Below are positions 33,340 to 45,610 of a stretch of DNA of 64,000 nt, one piece after another. Position numbers and translations under genes: made by a program. Source of the DNA: Campanula takesimana (taxonomy: Eukaryota; Streptophyta; Magnoliopsida; Asterales; Campanulaceae). A model generated the notes under the pieces. The model ran no database searches and was not told the origin of the DNA. It worked only from the letters and a program-made list of their open reading frames with translations. The stretch spans positions 310,001 through 374,000 of the forward strand of contig JAOWBW010000359.1 of assembly GCA_026119855.1 (NCBI GenBank), given 5' to 3'. Numbering within the stretch: position 1 is the stretch's first letter; each line of letters opens with the position of its first letter.

Positions 33340-34858
33340 TGTTGGTTTTGGTGCCCTAGGCACGTTTGTTAAACGTTGTATAAGTTATCATTTTATTCAT
33401 AATAATAAAGAGATAATAAGATTATTATTATGGCTCGTGTTTGCTTATAATAATCTCCGTCCCTAGAGCTTGTTAAGCACTAGTATAAAGGCTAAATGAT
33501 CATGGGATGATCATGTTAGATTTATGGGTACTTGTTAGGAACAAGGTACTGGACATGACCCGCGGTATGAGATTTATGTCATGGTCGATGTCATATATAA
33601 ATCTCATATTAGTTATGTCATTTGAATCCTTAGACATGAAGTTATTATAGTCTTCCACTTGATGAAGATTATGTTTAACATATTCAAACGCTGCCTTAAC
33701 ACGGTAGTTATAAAGTGTATGATTGGCATGATTGGATTCACGTAGGGAAGAATAATAAGCTAAATGGATTTGTCCCTCTTCGGAGAGATGTCAAGCTTGG
33801 GCCCCTCGAAGGAATGATGTTGGTGAAATGTTTGGCCAAACTCAAATGGATTGATTGGATCAATATCATTTGGATTATCAACATATTCGGAATCGAGAAA
33901 GTATTGAACAATACAAGTTGACTTGTTGACCATGACTTGTGTTCAATGACATCGTGGACAAAGGGATTGTGACATGTTCTAAAAGGAATGCGAACTTGTA
34001 TCTAGTTACACTATTTGGGTAGGTATGACGGTTTGCTAGAACCTAATCATATCTTATGGGTTCATGTTTGAGCTCATTGCCAACTTAGTGTAATCCTAGA
34101 GGGTCACACACAAATAGAACGAATCGTAAAGGACTAAATGGGAATTATGGAAAAATATCAGTGTTTGGCTCTGGCACGGTCGTGCGCCTTAAAATGGCAC
34201 GGTCGTGCCATAAATCCAAACCAAGGCAAACCTGTCGACATGATTGGCACGACCGTACCGAAAATGGGCGGCTGGGGAATGCGCGCGGACTAGATGGCAC
34301 GACCGTGCCAGATTGTAGGGCACGACCGTACCAGCCAAGTCGGCCAGAATTCCTTGTTGCCTAATTTGGTGACGGGATTTAGGTTTCCTAAGTCCTTAAG
34401 GGTTAAGGATTAGGACCTATTTAAGGATCCTTTTTGCCATTAGACATGTTGTTGTGAGTGCCTCCAAAGGGTTTTGCGAGGTTATTTTCTTGTTCTAAGA
34501 TCCCACAAGTGAAGAACAAGAATATTCATAATTCCGTATAGTTCTTACAATTGTGAAAGCGTGTTTCATAATTTGGTCTAGCAACCAAGATCAAGTGTTC
34601 TTGATATTCGTTCGTGGTGTGGATACCGCTAGAGGGTGAAACTTATCATCTTCATAGTTCGTGATTCTTGCTTTGTTCATGATCAAGATTTCAAGCCTCC
34701 ATCGAATTCAAGGTTGCAAAATCAAAGGCATCAAGGGTTAGTATTCTAGTATTCATTATGTTGTATTTGACTTAATCATATGAATGGATCTATGGGCTTT
34801 GGGTTTTATAAATTTTAAATGCTTAATTCCGCTGCGCATGTTACTACGAAACCCAACA
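33340..34858 (+). repeat. Inner copia 3' LTR (LTR3)
   Basis: 1519 bp, nearly identical to LTR2 apart from a deletion of about 26 bases that removes one palindrome copy near 34250. Confidence 0.95.
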
Positions 34859-34863
34859 GGACT

Positions 34864-37800
34864 TAATTAGGCATCAAAACAGTTTTGGGCCTAGGCAAAA
34901 TGAGATTAAACATGCTTTTGAAATTGGATCACTAAGAATCATATTGGATATGATTGACAAGAAATTGTCTACCTAATTAATTTGATTTTGAGCGGTCCGC
35001 TAAAGCAGACTCAAGATTAAATTAAAGTTGGATCTTAGCCCAAATTTAAAAGAATCTCAGAAAATGATCTAAGAATCATATGGGATATGATTGACATGAT
35101 TGTCTACCTAATTAATTTAGTTTTGAGCGGTCCACCTCCGTGGACTCAAAAGTTAAATTAAAGTTGGATATTAGCCCATTTAAATTATATTATACATTGG
35201 TTGTATAAGAAGGTTATATAATTTAGTGGGAGTATTTTTGGAAAATACATTATTTATCTCTTTAATGAGATTGGTACTTGTAAAAATTTTGGAAATTTTG
35301 CATGAGTTGTAGATAAGGACAACTAACTTCGTTGCGATCAATCCTTTAGAAGGATGAGCCTCAAAGAGAATGATACAAACTTCATGGATTAGATCCTGAG
35401 CCTAAGAATTGCTCTAAGGCAAGAAGATGTGTTGTACATTCTTGATGGGCCTATTACTAAAGAACCCAATGCCGGAATTGACAATCACAAGAATCATGAG
35501 TATGATTCTAGGAATGTAAGTTATCTCAAGCTCACGATTATGTTCTCAAAACTTCAACAAAGTTTGGAACTTTGGAAGCCTATTAGATAGGCGTGGAGTT
35601 GAGTTACATGTTTCAAAGAGAAATCTAGGCAAGAGAGGTATAAAACCATTATTGCATTCACTTCTTGCAAAAGGAGTAAAGGACAATAAGTGGAACCTCA
35701 CATGATTAAGATAAAGGCTACGTAAAGCATCTTGAGAAACTTGGTTGTCCAATTGGATTGGAGCAAGCCACGGATCTCATTCTTGATTCATTGTCCAAAA
35801 GTTATAATCACTTTGTGATGAACTATAACATGCTTGGAATGAATAAGAATCTCTCCGAGTTGCATGATATGCTGAAAAAAACTGTGGAGATGAAGATGGT
35901 GGAGAATGGATTCTCCAATGCTCATGGTTCATGATGGAAAAGGAGGCCAAATGCCAAAGGAAAGGTAAGACATATTTGTCAAACCTAAAGGAAATAATTA
36001 TGGTTAAAATAATAACTCTAATTGATGCAATTTGGTAAAATGGCAATTGGATTGACCATTTAGGATTGTAGTCAAAAATCTGGATGATCAATAAAAGAAA
36101 TGGTAGTGGGACTACCGCTTGGAAATATTTATGTTATAAATTAATCTTTCAAAATTTAATTATTGGGTATTGGATATCGCAATAATTAGTAAATTGAAAG
36201 ACTGCTTATAGTAAAGTTTGATCTATGAATGGTAATGATGCAATGGTTGCAACATTGTTCGTGGAACACTTGTAAAATGACTTTACTTATGAAGCAGAAA
36301 TTATTATTTTGTCATAAGATAATGAAGGATATTTACTTCTTATTTGGAATAATAAAAGTGGTTTATTTATTATGATTTACTTAATTGTGTTATCATATAG
36401 ATAAATCTTATATCCTAAATCTTGAAGAACGAAATAATAACTGAGGTTATGACATAAATAATCAAATTCTTTATGCATTATTGTTTTGATCAAATAAATA
36501 AGAAATGCATATCTAAAATTCCATGGGACAGAGTTTTAAGTCATATAATTTGGAATCACATGATTTATGCAAGTCTTATTTACTTGGACCAAGACATCTT
36601 TTACTATGAATAGTAAAAGGCTAATATCTTACTTGACCTAATACATTTCGATGTATATGGTGCATTAAGTAGCAATGCTAAAAGAGAATTTTGGTTGGAT
36701 TTGGTAAAATTGTTCAAAGATTCTGATTCGATCAAGATGATGAACAATTAAACCAAGAGTTTGACAGTCATCAAAAAGTTGTGAAATGGTTTCACAAATT
36801 AACTTCACTAAGAACATCATTCTAAATGATGTGTCTACGTGGAAGTGTAAGAACCTTATTGGATATGGTTCATTAGATGATAAAGTCAATTGATCTTCCA
36901 TTATTAATTTTGGGGTTATGTATTACAAACGATATAACTACACTAATTTGAAGTTCCATCAAAAGAGGTTAAATGGTGAAATAAACTCGGTTTGTCTTTC
37001 ATAAAGATTTAAGATGGTGAGACCTTTTGGAAAGGAGTTGTCTGGGACACACTCACATTTAAATCTAATAAATATATTTTCATGGGACATCCTAAGGAAA
37101 CTTAAGGATAAAATTTTACTCATAAGAAACAAATGGTTTGTTGATTATGATGATGCTTTTCTAAGATAAATGGTTTATCTCTAAAAGAATCAGTGGGAGT
37201 AAAATATATCTCGAATGGTTCGAGACCTAGAAAATTAGTATTTAACCTATGATGGAAATTGAACAAGTTTTCACAAAGAGTTGCGAAAATTCGTTCAAGA
37301 TATACAAGTACTTGCACACATGATAAAATACAATCTATTAGAAGAAATATTGGATATTTCGAAATAGAAAGTATTGACATAAAGTTCATTTAGAATGAAG
37401 TATTTACCACCTATCAAAGATGCAATATCAACTCCACATTTAGATTAATGGCTTGGAATCATAAAATCTAAAAGGTAATTCATGTATAATAATCAAGTTT
37501 GGAACTTGATCATTCTAACCTAAGATGTAAAAACCAAAGGAGATGAATGACTTTTCTTGGAGAAAAACTTACATGGGTAGCAAGAAACTTATTAGAATTT
37601 TCATAGTCTCATGTTCATATTTGGAATATGAAATTTGACAAAATGAAGTCAAAACAAGTGTTCCTCAACGGGAACTCACTTAAGGATGTATTGGATACAA
37701 CCTAAAGGTTTTGATAGTCAAAGAAAATTCTAATAAAGTATGTAAGTTGCGGAAATCCATTGGATGGATTGAAGCAAGTTTATGGGAGTTGGAATCTCCG

Positions 37801-38894
37801 TTTTGAAGATTCAAATAGTTTGGTTTCATCAAGAACGAAGAACCTTGTATACACAATACGATTAGTGGGAGCATAGTGCTATTCCTTATTTTATATGTGG
37901 ATGACATATTGCTAATTGAAAACGACATTCCTACACTTTAATCTGTAAAGATTTGGTTGAGAAAGTGTTTCGCAATGAAGAATATGGATGAAGCTGCATA
38001 TGTCATTGGCATTAAGATCTATAGAGATAGATCAAGGAAGCTAAATAGGTTTAAGCCAAAGTACGCACATTTACAAAGTCATTAGAAGATTCCGCAAGGA
38101 AAATTCTAAGAGAGGACTGTTGCCAATAATACATGGAGTTTCTCTAAGCAAGACTCAATGTCCTAAGACAAATGATGAGCATGCGAAAATGAATGAGATG
38201 CCATTTGCTTAGACAATTGGATCCATCATACCATGATAAGCACTAAGCCGGATATATCTAATGCTTGGAGCATGACGAGTAGATATTAATACGACAACCG
38301 GTGAGAGTCACTGGATGGCTATGAAACAATTCTTAAAGCACTTTAGAAGGACTAAAGATTTGTTTTGATCTATGGAGGGATAGAAGATGATCTCGTCGTA
38401 TATGGGTACACGGATGCATACTTCCAAACTGACAAAGATAATAGAAAAATCGCAATCGAGTTTTATAACTAATGGTGAAGCTGTAAGTTAGAATGGTTCC
38501 AAGCAGAGTACAGTCACTAATTCTATGACTAAAACTAAGTATATCGCTGCATAGGATGCTGCAAAGGAAGTTGTTTGGATTAAGAATTTCATTGGTGAAC
38601 TTAAGATGGTTCCTAGTATTGCTAATCCAATAGACCATATTAGTAATAATTGTGGTGCTATTGATCAAGCAAAGGAACCAAGGGCACATCCTGAATCCAA
38701 ACACATACTTAGGCGTTTTCTTATCGTTCGAGAAATCGTTGATAAGGGAGACGTACATATATGCAAAGTACCTACTAATGATAACGTTACGGACACACTA
38801 AACAATGGGACTTCCACAAGCTAAGACATGATAGTCATGTTAGGTCCATGGGTATTGGATACCTAGGGAATTGGGCCTAGGGAAAGTGGGAGAT
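34864..38894 (+). pseudogene. Outer copia gag-pol remnant
   Basis: Colinear with 29226-33339. It keeps the leader hairpins (34995-35010, 35130-35145), the gag start region (near 35370-35480), the integrase block near 36640-36710, the RT block with LYVDDILLIEND near 37890-37925, the RNase H C-terminus (38590-38822) and a PPT at 38884-38894. Stops and frame changes occur throughout and many are shared with the inner copy. Confidence 0.8.
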
Positions 38895-40397
38895 TGTTGG
38901 TGTTGGTGCCCTAGGCACGTTTCTTAAACGTTGTATAAGTTATCATTTTATTCATAATAATAAAGAGATAATAGGATTATTATTATTATGGCTCATGTTT
39001 GCTTATAATAATATCCGTCCCTAGAGCTTGTTAAGCACTAGTATAAAGGCTAAATGATCATGGGATGATCATGGTAGATTTATGGGTACTTGTTTGGAAC
39101 AAGGTACTGGACATGACCCGCGGTATGAGATTTATGTCATGGACGATGTCATATATAAATCTCATATTAGTTATGTCATTTGAATCCTTAGACATGAAGT
39201 TATTATAGTCTTCCACTTGATGAAGATTATGTTTGACATATTCAAACGCTGCCTTAACACGGTAGTTATAAAGTTGAATGGATTTGTCCCTCTTCGGAGA
39301 GATGTCAAGCTTGGGCCCCTCGAAGGAATGATGTTGGTGAAATGTTTGGCCAAACTCAAATGGATTGATTGGATCAATGTCATTTGGATTATCAACATAT
39401 TCGGGATCGAGAAAAGTATTGAACAAAACAAGTTGACTTGTTGACTATGACTTGTGTTCAAAGACAACGTGGACAAAGGGATTATGACATGTTCTAAAAG
39501 GAATGCAAACTTGTATCTAGTTACACTATTTGGGTAGGTATGACGGTTTGCTAGAACCTAATCATATCTTATGGGTTCATGTTTGGGCTCATTGCCAACT
39601 TAGTGTAATCCTAGAGGGTCACACACGAATAGAACGAATCATGAAGGACTGAATTGGAATTATGGAAAAATGCCTAAAAGTTGAACTGGCACGGCCGTGC
39701 GCCTTAAAGGGCACGACCATGCCATAAATCGAAAAAAAGGCAAAGTCTTGCGGGGTGACTGGCACGACTGTGTCAAAAGCAAAGCACGACCGTGCCAATA
39801 TTGGACGGCTAGTGGCAACATGCGCACCTATTGGCACGACCGTGCGCCTTAAAGGGCACGACCGTGCCAGTGCAGTCGGGACAGAAACTCTGCAGCTTAA
39901 TTTTGTGACGGGATTTAGGTTTCCTAAGTCCTTAAGGGTTAAGGATTAGGACCTATTTAAGGATCCCTTCAGCAGTCATTAAGTACATGATTATGAGTGT
40001 CTCCAAAGGGTTTTGGGAGGTTATATTCTTGTTCTAAGATCCCAAAAGTGAAGAACAAGAATATTCATAATTCCATATAGTTCTTACAATTGTGAAAGCG
40101 TGTTTCATAATTTGGTCTAGCAACCAATATCAAGTGTTCTTAATATTCGTTCGTGGTGTGGATACCGCTAGAGGGTGAAACTTATCATCTTCATAGTTCG
40201 TGATTCTTGCTTTGTTCGTGATCAAGATTTCAAGCCTCCATCGAATTCAAGGTTGCAAAATCAAAGGCATCAAGGGTTAGTATTCTAGTATTCATTATGT
40301 TGTATTTGACTTAATCATATGAATGGATCTATGGGCTTTGGGTTTCATAAATTTTAAATGCTTAATTCCGCTGCGCATGTTACTATGAAACCCAACA
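38895..40397 (+). repeat. Outer copia 3' LTR (LTR4)
   Basis: 1503 bp, sharing the diagnostic start TGTTGGTGTTGG with LTR1. It lacks about 30 bases near 39272 relative to LTR1. The TSD TTGTG follows at 40398-40402. Confidence 0.94.
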
Positions 40398-40402
40398 TTG
40401 TG

Positions 40403-41542
40403 CGCACATCCCCTTCCTTTTCACCTTCAGGAGGATCAACAGCGGTTCGCTGTGCAGCATCATCGACCTGCGCAGTTTTGGTAATTTCCTCATCCTCATC
40501 TTCCAAGTCCAATCCATCATGGAGGACAGAGGTGCCAGGTTGAGTATTTCAAACCGGAATATTGAGGCATTGGAAGGCACTTGTTGATGGTTCAGGAGAA
40601 GGTGGATCCGCAGCTTTTGGCTGTCCCTTCATAGTGCTGCGCACAACTTGTTTCTTGCCCAGAGTTCAAAGAGGAACATCCTTAGCAGGTGAAGCAGCAG
40701 GGGCCTTGGCAGGTGTACCGGAGTTGGGAAAAGCATCATCCATCCAGTCATCACTATATCCTTTACCTTGAGCAGGAGGTCCTTCAGCAGCCTTTAGATC
40801 TCGCTCCCCCTGTGCGGTATCATCCGCAGCATCAGCAGCAGTCTCATCCATTCGAGACTCGCTGTCTTTCAACCATAGCCGCCGTAGGAGGAAGTCTGGT
40901 AAATGCAGACTTTTTCTTGGTTTTTACAGGAGAGGGAGCAGGCACAGGAGGATCTTTGCGCTTCTTTGAAGGCTTGGGAGCAGGGGTGGTAAATCAGATC
41001 CGATTTTAATGCCAGCAGTTGACCTGACATTTGGAATTTCTTTCACTTTTTCTTGCGCAGGATCTGCAATACCTTTGCCTTTGCGCTTAGCCTGTGCAGC
41101 AGCCGTTTCAGGTTCAGTAGGCACAGTGGCCTTTGAAGGCTGCGCGGCAGTTTTCTTTGCCTTGGGTTGAGGGGCTTCATCATCATTATCGTCACTATCA
41201 ACCCAATCTTCATTGTTTGGGCTGGTGTCCTTGTTCCAGATCTTGCGATAATCACCGCGACCAATTTCATTACGCAGTGAGTAGAGGTGAGAGATGGAAT
41301 AGGTCTTGGTTCACGGAACTTTGAGTTCAGGATGCTTCTGCACGAAGGTGGAAGCTCAGAGACGTTCATTAGGTACTTAGATAGTAGCCTATAGTGAGTT
41401 CTGTACTTGGCTACTTTCTTGTCCATGTGCTTGTCATAAATTGTTACCATGTCGTCGACGGTCTTACTTCTGGGGGAGGAACCTCTTCAACTGGTTCATG
41501 GACCTCAACAACTACCTTAGCTTTTGATTTTCGGGGAGCCAT
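40403..41542 (-). pseudogene. Sirevirus env-position ORF, N-terminal half
   Basis: It starts at a Met at 41542 (APRKSKAKVVVEVHEP follows) and continues through a conserved-looking segment DKKVAKYRTHYRLLSKYLM (41350-41430). It then breaks into several frames rich in Lys, Ala, Pro, Glu and Asp down to the copia insertion. The low-complexity charged composition resembles a disordered linker. It would join the C-terminal half at 23783. Confidence 0.55.
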
Positions 41543-42336
41543 TTAAATGGTATTAGGGTTTTTGAAATGAGGAAGAAAGAGAAGAGATTTGCAGAGATTA
41601 AAAGGAAAGTCAGAGAGAAATTGAAGAGGAAATGATTGGGAGTTGGTGAGTAGGTTGCAGAGGAGAGAAAATGATGAATTTGTGAAAGAGGAGAGTGAGC
41701 AGGAGAGAGAGAAAAAGAAGAGTCAAATGGTTTTATACCAAAAAGGGAAAAAGGCGTATGACGTCAGCGAGGCGGTTTGGTGAAAGATGGTGAATTTGGT
41801 AAAAAACGCAGAGGCGCACGATAGCGAAGCGACGTGGCCGAATAGGGAACGCGCGTGTGCAGACCTGATGCGCGCGTGTGTCAGCAGGTCTAGACAGGTT
41901 ACAGTCATATCAACTCCCTCATAAATGTTGCTCAAGAATCCTAACAGGCGCTATCATCAATGGCCGTATGCATTAATGATAATGGGATATGCGCAGGGGC
42001 AAAAGCATAATTTCCCAAGAAAATTCAAAATTAAGGCGAGGGAAAAATTTAATTGCACAAGTACCCTTGTGAACTAATCGTTGATTTTTCAGTCAGGGAC
42101 CTATGTGTACTCTCTAATAAATAGAAGACTTACCTGCGATCCACGAAGTGTGCGCATGTTAAAATCATGCGCAGAGTTTAAATAGCGCAATAGATTCTTT
42201 TAAAAAATTTAACATTAGTGACATGCGCAAATGAATTACTGCGCAGGGGTTGCGCAGAAGCATGGATCTTGACCTATGATGAACACTTTATCAAGCAAAC
42301 ACAAGATTATTAGTATTAACAGATCATATGGACAAG
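41543..42336 (-). other. Sirevirus spacer between pol and env-position ORF
   Basis: No ORF of note. There is a purine-rich stretch at 41580-41720, and TGCGCA motifs occur near 41978, 42152, 42170, 42222, 42240 and 42250. It could contain a splice acceptor or internal promoter for the downstream ORF; nothing decisive is visible. Confidence 0.5.
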
Positions 42337-44330
42337 TTAGCTAAGTTGAAGTATATCCATTTCTCCTCTCAAGAATACAAATAATCTCTTTGCGTCAAGA
42401 TCCTTTGTAAGGATATCAGCAATTTGATTACCTGTTCCCACGTGCTCTAAATGAATGTTTCCTTTTTCCACGTGATCCTTGAGAAAATGATATTTGATGT
42501 CGATGTGCTTTGTATTTGAATGCATAACAGGATTGTTGGAGACTGCTATGGTGGACATATTGTCGCAGAAAATTGGGTAATTTCCTTCATGAATTCCATA
42601 GTCCACCAATTGTTGCTTCATCCATAGGATTTGGCAGCAGTAGCTTCCAGCAACAATGTATTCAGCTTCTGTAGTGGAGATGGACATAGGTGCTTCTTGC
42701 TTGCCCACCCAACAAGTCGATTTCCAAGGAAATGACAAGTTCCACTTGTGCTCTTTCTGTCAATTGTGCATGCTGCGTAGTCTGCATCTGAATAACCTAG
42801 CAAATCGAAATTCGAATCTTTGGTGTACCAAATTCCAAGGTTAACAGTTCCAGAAAGATAACGAATAATGCGTTTAACAGCAGTTAAGTGCGCTTCTCTA
42901 GGGTCCGCTTGATAGCGCGCACAGACACAAACACTAAACATGATATCTGGCCTACTAGCAGTAAGATAAAGGAGAGAGCCAATCATACCTCGATATAAAG
43001 TTTGATCAACTTTATTACCTTTTAAGTCTTTGTCAAGCTTATTGCCCGTGGCCATTGGAGTGTCGTATGCTTTAGCATTCTCAAGACCAAATTTCCTGAA
43101 TAAGTCTCTTGTGTACTTGGCTTGATTTATGAAGATGCCATCATTCAATTGCTTGATTTGAAGTTCGAGGAAGAATGTGAGTTCTCCCGTCATGCTCATT
43201 TCAAACTTGCTCTTCATGAGCTTCTCAAAGCGCTTACAAAGTAACTCATTAGTTGAACCAAATATAATATCATCAACATAAATTTGAACAAGTAAAAAGT
43301 GATCATTATAATTTGCAATAAAAAGAGTTGTATCAATTTTACCGCGCTTGAAGCCTTTCTCTAGTAGGAATTTTGATAGAGTATCGTACCATGCTCTTGG
43401 AGATTTCTTAAGTCCATACAAAGCTTTCTGAAGTTTGAAGACGTGATTTGGAAATTTGCTATCTTTAAATCCTGGTGGTTGAGCAACGTAAACCGTCTCT
43501 TGGAGTTCACCATTAAGAAATGTGCTCTTCACATCGATTTGATAAAGCTTGAATTTCTTATGAGAGGCATAAGCTAAGAAAATTCTGATAGCTTCTAGTC
43601 TTGCTACAGGTGCAAAAGTTTCATCATAGTCGATTCCTTCCTCTTGCCTATAGCCTTGCGCAACCAACCTTGCTTTGTTCCTGGTGATGCTTCCATTCTC
43701 ATCCATCTTGTTTCTGAATACCCATTTTGTACCAATAACTCCTTGGTCATGAGGTCTGGGTACTAAGGTCCAGACCTTGCAGCGCTCAAATTGGTTAAGC
43801 TCTTCATGCATAGCAGTAACCCAGCTTGAATCTTGGAGCGCTTCATCAATCTTCTTTGGTTCGATTTGAGAGATAAAGGAGTGATACTCATCATCAAAGT
43901 TTGATGCTCTCCTAGTACGAACCCCTACATTGAGATCACCAATGATGTTTGAAGTTGGGTGATCTCTAACTTCACGAACCTCAGGGGGTAAGTTGAGTTG
44001 AGTAGTAGGAATATGAAGATCTTCAATGGGTACTTCATTTGCTCCAGCATCAAGGTCATCAAAAGTGATTTGCTGAAGTGGAGAGACATCATACGCAGGT
44101 GGAGGTGTTTGCGCATCAGGAGTTGCAACTTCTGGCACAGTATCGGGTGTATGCGCATGCGATGGACTTGCTTGATTCTGATTTTGATTTTCATTATCAT
44201 TCTGCGCAGGTGCAGTTTGTGGCTGCGTACCTGTCTCAACATTCTCAGCAGAATCATCAGAATCATTTGGAGCCAAATGTGGCTCAAGGAGAGAATGCTC
44301 ATCAAAAGTAACATGTACAGATTCTACAAT
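42337..44330 (-). pseudogene. Sirevirus reverse transcriptase and RNase H, one frameshift
   Basis: The 552-codon stretch 42618-44276 starts in an acidic, disordered linker and then has RT: KWVFRNKMDENGSITRNKAR, DETFAPVARLEAIR, KALYGLKKSPRAWYD and the catalytic YVDDIIFGS near residue 330. RNase H begins with the DADYAACTIDRKSTSGTCHF block. A frame change near 42700 moves into 42337-42738, which finishes RNase H (STTEAEYIVAGSYC, FCDNMSTIAVSNNPV, NTKHIDIKYHFLKDHVE). Apart from that shift this is the best preserved copia pol in the window. Confidence 0.92.
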
Positions 44331-44479
44331 TACTAGAGTGGTTCTATTAAAAACACGAAAAGCGAATGTTTGGCATACCCAACAAAAATACCTTCATCTG
44401 CTTTGGCGTCGAATTTACCTCTATGATCTTTGCCGTTGTAAAGGATATAGCATTTCCAGCCAAAGATCTTGAAGAAAGC

Positions 44480-45610
44480 AATGTTGGGCTCTCTTCCTCT
44501 CCATAGTTCATATGGAGTTTTGTTGTAGGCTTTGTTGATGAGGGATCTATTCTAAGTAAAGCAAGCAGTGTTGACAGCTTCTCCCCATAAATACTTTGGA
44601 AGCTTAGCTTCTGCTAACATAGTCTTTCCAGCCTCAATCAACGTGCGATTTTTTCTTTCCACAACGCCATTTTGTTGAGGAACTCCAGCAGCAGAGAAAT
44701 TGTGATCAATTCCATGGTCATCGCAGTATTGAGCAACACCGTTATTCTTGAATTCAGTTCCATTTTCTGATCTCACGCTCATGATGTCGTCTTCCTTTTG
44801 AGTTTAGAGCTCTCGAAAGAGAGCAATCAAGATATCATAGCAGTCTTCTTTGGATATCATCATTTCGACCCATGTATATCTTGAGTAGTCATCTACCACA
44901 ACTAAAGTATACTTGTTTCCTCCAATGTTCGCGGTGGTGACCGGTCCAAACAAGTCCATGTGAAGCAGTTGTAAACATTTGGAAGTTGAGGAGGCAATCT
45001 TGCTGGAGAAACACTGCTTAGGTTGTTTACCGATCTGGCATGCTGCGCATTTTCTGTCATGATGGTCAGCTACTTTGGGAAGTCCTTTGACAAGATTTTC
45101 CCGTCCTAGCTTAGCCAAATACTTGAAGTTCAAATGACTTAAGCACTTATGCCATAGCCAGCTGCTTTCACTTACATTCTTTGCTACAAAATAGAGATTA
45201 ATGATAGAATTTATAGAGGTAAGATCAATAATGTAAACATTAGTCTTACGAGTCCCTGTGAGCAAAGTTAGTCCGGATGTGCCATCTTTGATATAGCAGT
45301 GCGTTGCAGTGAAGTGACATTCCAAACCTTTATCGCAGAATTGTGATATGGAGAGCAGGTTGTGCTTGAGACCTTCTACGAGCGCGACTTTCTCAATGCA
45401 CACTTTATCTTTTCTGATTCTTCCATATCCAACTATATGCCCTTTGTTGTTATCTCCAAAAGTTACAGAGGGACCTCTTCCTTCATGCACATCTTCAAGA
45501 GCGGTGACATCTCCAATCATGTGTCTAGAACATCCACTGTCGAGGTACCATATATGCGCTTTAGCTTGTGAAGAGTGCGCAGTGAAGCAGGAGACCTGAA
45601 AAATAGACAT
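44480..45610 (-). pseudogene. Sirevirus protease end and integrase, one stop
   Basis: The piece starting at 45610 has the protease active site WYLDSGCSRHM near 45540. The integrase zinc domain follows (HKCLSHLNFKYLAKLGREN, then CAACQIGKQPK), then the core with HMDLFGPV. A TAA at 44804-44806 interrupts the core. The next frame (44552-44782) continues with SENGTEFKNNG and PQQNGVVERKNRTL, which supply the second Asp and the Glu. The rest of the integrase C-terminus is in broken frames down to about 44340. Confidence 0.9.

Larger units (their letters stand above)
26528..34858 (+). mobile_element. Inner Ty1/copia element of the same family
   Basis: It is a complete two-LTR copy (LTR2 26528-28072, LTR3 33340-34858) with its own PBS, PPT and GGACT TSD. 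Its internal region (5.3 kb) is colinear with that of the outer element and carries many of the same frame disruptions. Confidence 0.94.
23784..40397 (+). mobile_element. Outer Ty1/copia element with a nested copy of its own family
   Basis: LTR1 (23784-25327) and LTR4 (38895-40397) share the start TGTTGGTGTTGG and are bounded by the TTGTG TSD. The internal region is 25328-26522 plus 34864-38894. The copy inserted at 26527 belongs to the same family. Pol is decayed but shows YVDDILL and a copia RNase H. The exact copia lineage (Angela/Tork-like) is not settled. Confidence 0.92.
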
